From Desulfurella amilsii (GTDB lineage Bacteria; Campylobacterota_A; Desulfurellia; Desulfurellales; Desulfurellaceae), in NCBI RefSeq assembly GCF_002119425.1, contig NZ_MDSU01000018.1, positions 372,001 through 436,000 of the forward strand: a DNA stretch of 64,000 nucleotides, read 5' to 3'. The notes below the pieces were generated by a model, which was not told where the DNA came from, did not search any database, and worked only from the letters and a program-made list of their open reading frames with translations. Numbering within the stretch: position 1 is the stretch's first letter; each line of letters begins with the position of its first letter. Positions 26,000-32,815 of the stretch are shown here, one piece after another. The position numbers and the translations under genes are program-made.

Positions 26000-27206
26000 A
26001 CTCGCAACATCATTATCATTAAATTTTTCAATATTAAAAATCGCATCAATAAGCCTTTCTTGATCGCTCTGGTTTAAAATCCCCAGCGTAACTCGATTTG
26101 GTATGCCATCAAGATAGCCTTTTGTAAGATCTTCACTTTATTTCAACGGAACTTGTATTTTAAGATTTTTTTTATTTTTTCATCCGAAATTCTTTCTTTG
26201 CTAAAAGAATACTTTGTAACATCACCATCAAGCAAACCTACAACGCTAATATACTGCAAGCTATGGTCTGCTGTTTCTTTTGTTTTTGGCTCCCATTTTT
26301 TTTGTCTTTTGCAATAATTTCGTATGTTGCTTTTAACCCCTCTTTACCACCTGTAGTTCGATAATGCTATTATAACAGCATTATTTTTTCTATGGGTACT
26401 ACAGTATTTTTTGTTAAATTTGCAAGCAGCGAGTTTATTGGTGGCTCAAGCCTAGAAAGTGATTCAAGAGCTTTATTATCAAAACCGCAAGACCAAAATA
26501 GTTGATCAAAAAACCCATTTCTCCAACAAAAGGCTCATAAGACCCACTCATACCATATTGAGTCAAAGATACTGCAAATAACGCATTTGCAAAAATTGGC
26601 AGCTGCCGCCCCTTTCCACTTCGAAAGCTCACCAGCTCTTGTTTGCCTAAGAGAAATATTTGGTATAGCTACTATAGAAACAGCATGCTCAATTTCTTGT
26701 TTTTTTAAGCCAAACAACCTTCCAAGACCACATGCTTCATCAATAACAATATAATTAACGTGGTCAAATCCATGCGCACGCAGGCTTGCCGCATCACATA
26801 AATTCACAGAGATCTCATAGGCAATAGCAATAGCTTTTAAGAGCTCTAAACCACTTTTGTGCTTATATTGAGCTGCAGCAATAAGACCTGAGATTAAGTC
26901 TGAAGGGTGTAGAGGTTCTTTTGATAAATATGTGTCATTAAAATCCAAATATCTAACAAGTACACCATTAGAAAAAGCTGCCACCTTTGGGGCAGTATAA
27001 AAAATTAAACCAAATAAGCTCGAACCACCTTTAAAACCAAAATTGTAGGCGTAATTTCTAGCTGCTTTTGGTGCATCTTCTCCAAAAGCAAGATACATCA
27101 CTCCAAAAGAATCCAATATTTGTCGCTTTGTTTCATGCAGTGTTGTCCAAGAAAAATCACCTACATTGCAAGCATAATTTGCAAACAAATTTGTGCATTT
27201 GTCCAT
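26000..27206 (-). pseudogene. prpD: 2-methylcitrate dehydratase remnant (prpD, MmgE/PrpD family), multiple lesions
   Basis: The first ~210 residues are open and family-like (DSFGVMYLAFGEDAP, VRYLDFNDTYLSKEPLHPSD, HGFDHVNYI, ELSKWKGAAAANF). After KGAAAANF the frame shifts, and the match continues in another frame as QYGMSGSYEPFVGEMGF (26435-26632). It then shifts again. Later fragments, KETADHSLQYISVVGLLDGD near 26270 and LTKGYLDGIPNRVTL near 26120 after an in-frame TAA, are typical PrpD C-terminal motifs. The central catalytic part is missing. The start still has AAGGAGG, so the loss looks fairly recent. The C-terminal remnant runs directly into the prpB remnant. Confidence 0.88.
26361..26384. 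repeat. Inverted repeat inside the prpD remnant
   Basis: ATAATGCT and AGCATTAT form perfect 8-bp arms around 8 nt, followed by TTTTTT on the plus strand. It lies where central prpD sequence is missing, so it may mark a deletion or insertion scar. Confidence 0.45.
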
Positions 27207-27276
27207 TTTTTGCCTCCTTGCAGTCTAATTACACAAAAAAACATATAAATTAGAGGTTTGCCTTGAAAATAATTTT

Positions 27277-27305
27277 TTGCAATATAAAAATTTGTGTGGT
27301 ATTAT
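27277..27305 (+). promoter_or_regulatory. Promoter of the mnmA operon
   Basis: TTGCAA (27277-27282) and TATTAT (27300-27305) are spaced by 17 nt. The leader is about 55 nt with only a weak ribosome site. Confidence 0.55.
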
Positions 27306-27367
27306 TTTGTTGTGGAAATTTCGAGTGGGGAAATTTTTAAAACTTCTTTTTTAGTCATCAAAAAGAT

Positions 27368-28330
27368 ATGAAAAGCGTACTGGTTGGTGTTAGTGGGGGT
27401 GTAGATAGCACCTTTAGCGCAATTTATCTTTCAAAAAAGGGTTTTAGAGTTATTGCAGTTAATTTTTTATTAACAGACCAAAACAATATTTCAAACCAAG
27501 TTTTAAATTTGCTCAAAAAACATGATATTGATTTTTATACACTAAACATAAGAGATTACTTTAAGGAAACAGTAATCGAGCGCTTTGTTAGTGATTACAA
27601 AAATGGGCTTACACCAAATCCCTGCAGTATTTGTAACCCTCTTGTTAAGTTCAAAATTTTAGCCCAGGAAGCTGATAAAAAAAATGCGGACTTTATAGCT
27701 ACAGGTCACTATGCAGATATACAAGATGGTTTTATAAAAAAACATTTTTCCAACAAAGACCAAACGTATTTTTTAGCGTATTTGCCAAAGTCTATTATAG
27801 AACGCATTGTTTTTCCGCTTAAAGACTTTGAAAAAAAAGATGTAAAACTAAGCATACCTTTTAATTTAAAAGAAAGCAGTGATTTGTGTTTTGTGAGTGA
27901 TTATAGAAATTTAATCAGTAACACAAAAAGCGGCTACATTCTTTACAACGGTAGGGTTGTTGGAGAGCACAACGGGTTTCATAACTACACAATAGGACAA
28001 AGAAAAGGTATTAAATTTTCTAATGAGCCATATTATGTTAAAAATATTGATGTATCAAGTGGTAATATTACGATAGCCAAAAGACAAGAGCTTTATTCAA
28101 AACAATTCATTATCACCAATACGCATTTATTAAAAGAAGAAGAGTGGTTTAAACACAACAAAGTGGAATGTCTAGTCAGACACAGAGCTAAAAGCACGAC
28201 AGCCCTATATGAGCCCTACGCGAAAAAAGTTTTACTGGACGATGAGCTTTTTGCTATAACTAAAGGTCAGATCGCCGTATTTTACCATAATAACTTAATT
28301 GTAGGCTGTGGAAAAATAAATGGGTTTTGA
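27368..28330 (+). CDS. mnmA: tRNA-specific 2-thiouridylase MnmA
   Basis: The 320-residue protein has the PP-loop VGVSGGVDSTFSA at the N-terminus, the first catalytic cysteine in NPCSICNPLVKF, ATGHYADI, and the second cysteine in SSDLCFVSD. It puts sulfur on U34 of Lys, Glu and Gln tRNAs. It is somewhat shorter than E. coli MnmA (368). Variant features such as YNGRVVGEHNGFHNYTIGQR agree with the family. It overlaps the next gene by 11 bp and heads a three-gene unit ending in hemW. Confidence 0.94.
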   Translation: MKSVLVGVSGGVDSTFSAIYLSKKGFRVIAVNFLLTDQNNISNQVLNLLKKHDIDFYTLNIRDYFKETVIERFVSDYKNGLTPNPCSICNPLVKFKILAQEADKKNADFIATGHYADIQDGFIKKHFSNKDQTYFLAYLPKSIIERIVFPLKDFEKKDVKLSIPFNLKESSDLCFVSDYRNLISNTKSGYILYNGRVVGEHNGFHNYTIGQRKGIKFSNEPYYVKNIDVSSGNITIAKRQELYSKQFIITNTHLLKEEEWFKHNKVECLVRHRAKSTTALYEPYAKKVLLDDELFAITKGQIAVFYHNNLIVGCGKINGF

Positions 28331-28832
28331 AGATGTATTTAAAAAGTTTGTAAAAATAAAATTTATAAGAAATTTAAGATACGAACCCCACATAATAGAA
28401 GCAATTCAGTATATTAATCCAGAAAATTTTGATAATGTTTTAGTGTTTTATAAAGAAATAAATTATTTAAAGTCAATCTTGCTTGAGCATCTTACAAAAG
28501 ATCACATTTTTGAGTGTAACATAGAAAGTCTCGATAAGTGCTTATTTGAAGTAAAATTTGATTGTATTATTGTGTTTCTTTGTAAAAATAGTTCAAACCA
28601 AAATGCAATATATGAAACTATAAATAAAGTGGCCAAAAAAGGAGCAAATATCTTTTTTGTTGACTACTTAATGGGAAACAAACTTTTTAATCTGGCTTTG
28701 AGGCTATCTGATAAAACTTCTTACGAAGATATAAAACATGCAACGCCGTCCATATTTGAAGAAAAAAATCGCTTAATAGATTGTCTTGAAAGCAAAAAAA
28801 ACAATATCACAATTAAAAAATTTTTGGTATGA
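28320..28832 (+). CDS. Unknown protein between mnmA and hemW
   Basis: I do not recognise this 170-residue protein. It has a segment FDCIIVFLCKN followed by helices and KKGANIFFVDYLMGN, which resembles the beta-alpha-beta core and post-motif of a Rossmann-type methyltransferase. The SAM-binding GxGxG loop is absent, so any such relation would be degenerate. It lacks a signal peptide and membrane helices. It starts inside the 3' end of mnmA and overlaps the hemW start by 4 bp, so it is a real coupled gene. A role in tRNA or porphyrin metabolism is only suggested by position. Confidence 0.7.
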   Translation: MGFEDVFKKFVKIKFIRNLRYEPHIIEAIQYINPENFDNVLVFYKEINYLKSILLEHLTKDHIFECNIESLDKCLFEVKFDCIIVFLCKNSSNQNAIYETINKVAKKGANIFFVDYLMGNKLFNLALRLSDKTSYEDIKHATPSIFEEKNRLIDCLESKKNNITIKKFLV

Positions 28833-29935
28833 ATTTATATGTTTACATACATATACCTTATTGTTATAAAAAATGTCCTTATTGCTCCTTTGTTTCTTAT
28901 GAAAAATTATTAAATACAAAACAGAACTACTTAAGTGCCCTAAAAAAAGAAATTGAAAATTTTTTTTCTAATAATAATCAATGTACAATTCAAACGATTT
29001 ATATAGGCGGCGGCACACCATCTCTATTGAAGTCAGATGAATTACAGTCAATTTTAGATAGTTTAAGAAAAAATATAGTCTCAAAGGATTGCGAGGTAAC
29101 TATCGAGGTTAACCCAAACAATGCAAACAAAACCTACTTAAAGTTGTTAAAAGAAATGGGTATTACAAGAGTAAGCTTAGGTACCCAGTCTTTTAACAAT
29201 AAAAAACTACAATTTTTAAACAGACTTCATGATTCAAAGCAAAGTTTTCAATCAGTAGAAAATACATTGGAATTTTTTAAAAATGTAAGTATTGATTTAA
29301 TATATGGCTTTGAAGACTTCAGTGATTTTCAAGAAGACTTAAAATATGCAGTGAGCCTTCCTATAAAACATATCTCGGCATACATTTTATCCATCGAAAG
29401 AAGCACTTCATTTTACAGACAAAAAATTGCACTATCAGAAGAAAATGTTGAAAAGCAATTTTTATACTTAGTGAAATTTTTAAAGACTCATAAGATTTAT
29501 CAATACGAAATATCAAATTTTGCCAAAAAAGGCTTTGAGAGTAAACACAACCAAGCTTACTGGCAAAATTGTAATTATGTAGGACTTGGTTTAAGCGCAA
29601 GTTCTTATATTAACGAGGTAAGATACAAAAACACAGACAAGTTAGATGAATATATTAATAAAATCTTTGAAGGAAAAGATCCTATTAAAAAAAGAGAAAA
29701 ATTGGGACCAAAAAGAAAAATTAAAGAAGCTTTTATTTTAGGCTTGCGTACCATTAACGGTGTAAATATAGAGCAGTTCAATAATAAATACAATTGTAAC
29801 ATAGAAGATTTTTTTAAATCACAACTATCAAATCATTATCAATTAAAAACTCTAAAAAAAATTAATGGTTCAATTAAAATCGCAAACCCAAAAAAACTCC
29901 TTATATCAAATTATATACTGTCTGATTTTATTTAA
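28829..29935 (+). CDS. hemW: Radical SAM HemW (HemN-like) family protein
   Basis: The 368-residue protein has the radical SAM cluster motif C12-x3-C16-x2-C19 (IPYCYKKCPYCSF), the glycine-rich IYIGGGTPS, and the HemW-type C-terminal region. It lacks the N-terminal extension found in true oxygen-independent coproporphyrinogen oxidase HemN. HemW members bind heme and act as heme chaperones. It overlaps the preceding unknown gene by 4 bp. The length fits HemW. A coproporphyrinogen oxidase role cannot be excluded from sequence alone. Confidence 0.85.
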   Translation: MNLYVYIHIPYCYKKCPYCSFVSYEKLLNTKQNYLSALKKEIENFFSNNNQCTIQTIYIGGGTPSLLKSDELQSILDSLRKNIVSKDCEVTIEVNPNNANKTYLKLLKEMGITRVSLGTQSFNNKKLQFLNRLHDSKQSFQSVENTLEFFKNVSIDLIYGFEDFSDFQEDLKYAVSLPIKHISAYILSIERSTSFYRQKIALSEENVEKQFLYLVKFLKTHKIYQYEISNFAKKGFESKHNQAYWQNCNYVGLGLSASSYINEVRYKNTDKLDEYINKIFEGKDPIKKREKLGPKRKIKEAFILGLRTINGVNIEQFNNKYNCNIEDFFKSQLSNHYQLKTLKKINGSIKIANPKKLLISNYILSDFI

Positions 29936-29942
29936 ATATATC

Positions 29943-29964
29943 AGCAGGGCTATCAAGCCCTGCT
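29943..29964. terminator. Hairpin between hemW and the RRM gene
   Basis: AGCAGGGCT/AGCCCTGCT is a perfect 9-bp stem with the 4-nt loop ATCA, sitting between two convergent genes. The T-tracts are weak on both sides. Confidence 0.65.
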
Positions 29965-29976
29965 TTAAAAGAGGGA

Positions 29977-30261
29977 TTAAAATCTGTTTCTTGAGTTAGA
30001 GTAGTTAGATCTTGGTCTTGGGTTTGACTCCCTAGGTTTTGCTTCATCGACCCTGACGTTTCTGCCGTCTAAGTCTGTGTTGTCTAGAGCATCTTTAGCC
30101 TTTTGAGCATCATCTTTTGATTCCATCTCTACAAAGGCAAAACCTTTACCTTCAATAACTTTTACCGATACCACACTGCCATAACCTGAGAAAACTTCTT
30201 TAAGTTTCTCTTCCGTTGTTCGGTAATTTAGATTACCTACATACAACTTGTTCGTATTCAC
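29977..30261 (-). CDS. Small RRM-type RNA-binding protein
   Basis: The 94-residue protein is one RNA recognition motif with RNP2 KLYVGNL at residues 5-11, RNP1 KGFAFVEM near residue 45, and a short Arg/Ser/Asn-rich tail. Bacterial single-RRM proteins bind RNA and are often cold- or stress-induced. I chose GTG at 30261 because the RRM begins there and GGAG lies about 9 nt upstream. The longer frame to 30354 would read through the promoter. The leader of about 65 nt may be regulatory. Confidence 0.88.
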   Translation of the reverse strand: MNTNKLYVGNLNYRTTEEKLKEVFSGYGSVVSVKVIEGKGFAFVEMESKDDAQKAKDALDNTDLDGRNVRVDEAKPRESNPRPRSNYSNSRNRF

Positions 30262-30325
30262 AAAACACACTCCAAAAAAGAATTTTCCGATGAGACCGTT
30301 TGTACAGCCCGCACCTACGTTGTTT

Positions 30326-30354
30326 AATATAAACCTTAAATGATTAAAAGTCAA
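30326..30354 (-). promoter_or_regulatory. Promoter of the RRM gene
   Basis: TTGACT (30354-30349) and TATATT (30331-30326) are spaced by 17 nt. It is divergent from, and less than 20 bp away from, the tmRNA promoter. Confidence 0.75.
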
Positions 30355-30370
30355 TAAAATTTTTAAGGTC

Positions 30371-30398
30371 TTGACAAATTTTAGAAAGTTATTATATT
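30371..30398 (+). promoter_or_regulatory. Promoter of tmRNA
   Basis: TTGACA (30371-30376) and TATATT (30393-30398) are spaced by 16 nt, which places the start about 12 nt before the mature 5' end. Confidence 0.75.
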
Positions 30399-30418
30399 AC
30401 TTATGCCCCACTATAAGC

Positions 30419-30785
30419 GGGGGTGTATTTGGGTTCGACAGGATGTAATAGTAATTGGGAATCATGCCGATGTCTTATCTGATCGTTAAACAGATAAGAA
30501 AAAATAAACGCAAATTCTGAATTAGCTTTAGCTGCTTAGTTAATTGTAGCTAGGTGGTTTTAGTTTATCGCTTGCTTTGAGCTAAAGCTGCCTAATAATT
30601 CAGGCAAGCATCTTCCTTTGAGTTTTTTTGTGCACTCAAAGTAAGATTAAAGAGCGCAAAATCGGATTCTTGAGGTTTGGCTTTTGCCAAGAGGATCTTA
30701 AAAATCAAAAAGGGCCTAAGCATGTAAAAAGTTTCCAACTACGAGACATTACTGGACGCGGGTTCGATTCCCGCCACCTCCACCA
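30419..30785 (+). ncRNA. ssrA: Transfer-messenger RNA
   Basis: One-piece tmRNA. The 5' GGGGGUG pairs with the 3' CACCUCC before an encoded ACCA, and the tRNA-like T arm GGGTTCGATTCCC is near the 3' end. The 5' part contains TTTGGGTTCGACAGGAT, the hallmark of the tmRNA D-like region. The tag reading frame starts with the GCA resume codon at 30510 and encodes ANSELALAA, then TAG (30537-30539). The LALAA end is the normal degradation signal. It tags stalled nascent proteins for proteases such as Lon and FtsH, both encoded in this window. Confidence 0.97.
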
Positions 30786-30790
30786 ATAAA

Positions 30791-31639
30791 TCAAGCACCA
30801 TAAACTTCGTCTTTTATAATCTTCGATTTTAAATCGTATATAAGTGTAGAAAATTCGTCTGTAGCTTTAATTAAATCAACGCACTCGTACGCTTCTTTTC
30901 TATTATTTTCTTTTACATATAATAATCCTGCTGTGTAAAAGTCACTAGCAGCGCCTTTTTGGCTATTTTCATGTTTGTAAACCAAACCTCTATTAAAATA
31001 AGCATTCGCATCATCTGGGTTAATTTCGATTGCATTTGTAAAATCAGATTTAGCCACCTTGAAGTTAGCCAATGTATAATACACAATACCTCTATTGTAA
31101 TATGCTTTATAATCAAGCGGTTTTAACTGTATAGCTTTTGTAAAATCATCAATGGCGTCTTGGTAAAAAGCCAGTTCATAGTTAACTAAACCTCTATTTA
31201 TATAAGCTTTATAAAAATTAGGGTCGTTTTGTATCGCTTTTGTTAACTCGTCTTTTGCTTTTTTATAAAAAAGGTAAGTATTATCATTTTCCAAAGCAGT
31301 TGAAGCCATTTTAGTATAAACTATAGCGCTGTTGTAGTAAGTATATGCATTTTTTGGGTCAATGGTTCGAGCTTTTTTAAAATTCTTTAGCGCTTCATCG
31401 TACCGATTAAGTTCAAAAAAGATTATGCCTCTGTTTATATACGCCATATAGTTATTTGGACTTTCTTGTATCGCTTTAGTATAATCATCAATAGCTTGCT
31501 GAAATTGATTTTGATCATAGTAGTTTTGAGCTTGGTTAGAATATACCATAGATTTAGCCAGATTGGATAGTTCTTGAGCGTAGCTGCTACTTGTAAGTAT
31601 TAAAAATATTACGCCTATAGCTAAAATAAATCTCTTCAT
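30791..31639 (-). CDS. Exported tetratricopeptide repeat protein
   Basis: The 282-residue protein has a signal peptide (cleavage near SSSYA) and about six TPR units with the pattern AYINRGIIFFELNRYDEALKNF, then YYNSAIVYTKMA, and further YKAYINRGLVNYELAFYQDA and YYNRGIVYYTLANF repeats. TPR solenoids mediate protein binding and here act in the periplasm. It is convergent with tmRNA, whose 3' end lies 5 bp away, and divergent from mscS. No enzymatic domain is visible and the partner is unknown. Confidence 0.88.
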   Translation of the reverse strand: MKRFILAIGVIFLILTSSSYAQELSNLAKSMVYSNQAQNYYDQNQFQQAIDDYTKAIQESPNNYMAYINRGIIFFELNRYDEALKNFKKARTIDPKNAYTYYNSAIVYTKMASTALENDNTYLFYKKAKDELTKAIQNDPNFYKAYINRGLVNYELAFYQDAIDDFTKAIQLKPLDYKAYYNRGIVYYTLANFKVAKSDFTNAIEINPDDANAYFNRGLVYKHENSQKGAASDFYTAGLLYVKENNRKEAYECVDLIKATDEFSTLIYDLKSKIIKDEVYGA

Positions 31640-31726
31640 GGAAAACCTCCAATAAGTTTATTTACTTAAGTTTATACATAATATTTGTCTATAATGCAAT
31701 AAAAAATTTAATTTTATTAAATCAAG

Positions 31727-31755
31727 TTGACATAATCGATCATCTATACTATACT
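31727..31755 (+). promoter_or_regulatory. Promoter of mscS-otsAB, predicted leaderless
   Basis: TTGACA (31727-31732) and TATACT (31750-31755) have a 17-nt spacer. The -10 ends 7 nt before the mscS ATG at 31763, and no ribosome site is present. Confidence 0.75.
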
Positions 31756-31762
31756 AATATAG

Positions 31763-32815
31763 ATGATAAACAAGTTTTTATTTGGTGATAAGTTTTTAAT
31801 TCTAGGTTTAGTTGTTGCATCTTTTGTTGTAGGATTCATTTTTAGTAACTTACTTAGTAAAATATACATGATAATTGCAAAAAAAATCCCCTTGCATCAA
31901 GAAATGAAACAATATTTTTATTTTCCAGCGTGGTTTCTTATAAGCATTTTGTTATTTAGCGCAATAAGTTCAATAGTAAATTTTAAACAACCAAATAGTG
32001 ATTATATTATTATAAAAATCGTTCAAATTCTATACATTTTATTTTTTGGTATAGTATCAATAAAAATAATATCGTTTTTTGAGTATGTTTTAAATGAAAA
32101 ACAACCTAAAAATATTGCTGATTTTCACAAAAGACAATTAAATACACAATTAAAAATTATCAAAAATATAGCTTCAGCTATTATTTTAGTAATTTGTACC
32201 GCATTGATTTTTTTAAGCTTTAGCTCACTAAAAAGCCTTGGCTCAACAATTTTAACGTCAGCTGGAATCATTGGCATAATTGTTGGCTTTGCTGCCCAAA
32301 AAACACTCAATCTACTTTTTGCAGGTATTCAAATTGCAATAAGTCAACCTATAAAAATAGGTGATGTGCTTATAGTTGAAGGTGAGTGGGGAACTGTTGA
32401 AGAAATCACATTAACATATGTAGTATTGCGAATTTGGGATTTAAGAAGACTTGTTATACCAATTAATTACTTTGTAGACAAATCCTTTCAAAATTGGACT
32501 AAGACAAGCACGCAGCTTTTAGGAACAGTGTTTGTTTATGCAGACTATACAATTGATATTGAAAAATTAAGGAAAGCCTTAAATGATATTTTAAACAACA
32601 CACCGCTTTTTGATGGAATGGCAAGTGGTATTCAAGTTACTGATGTAAATGATAAAACTATACAAATCCGTGCGCTTGTAAGTGCAAAAAATTCTTCTGA
32701 TTTATGGGATTTAAGATGTTTTGTTAGGGAAAAACTCATAGAATATATAAGAAACGAAGTGCCTCAGAACTTGCCTAAGCTTAGAAATACAGTTTCTATG
32801 GAGAAAAAAATATGA
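31763..32815 (+). CDS. MscS-family mechanosensitive ion channel
   Basis: The 350-residue protein has four membrane helices in the first ~190 residues. The pore-lining TM3 and following beta domain contain GIIVGFAAQKTLNLLFAGIQI, then QPIKIGDVLIVEGEWGTVEEI, typical of MscS proteins. The channel opens under membrane tension to release solutes after osmotic downshift. The gene overlaps otsAB by 4 bp (ATGA), which ties solute release to trehalose synthesis. The mRNA is predicted to be leaderless. Confidence 0.93.
   Translation: MINKFLFGDKFLILGLVVASFVVGFIFSNLLSKIYMIIAKKIPLHQEMKQYFYFPAWFLISILLFSAISSIVNFKQPNSDYIIIKIVQILYILFFGIVSIKIISFFEYVLNEKQPKNIADFHKRQLNTQLKIIKNIASAIILVICTALIFLSFSSLKSLGSTILTSAGIIGIIVGFAAQKTLNLLFAGIQIAISQPIKIGDVLIVEGEWGTVEEITLTYVVLRIWDLRRLVIPINYFVDKSFQNWTKTSTQLLGTVFVYADYTIDIEKLRKALNDILNNTPLFDGMASGIQVTDVNDKTIQIRALVSAKNSSDLWDLRCFVREKLIEYIRNEVPQNLPKLRNTVSMEKKI

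Noticed and set aside
27068-27253. Plus-strand frame antisense to the prpD start
   Set aside because: It is a shadow of the prpD coding strand with no supporting signals.
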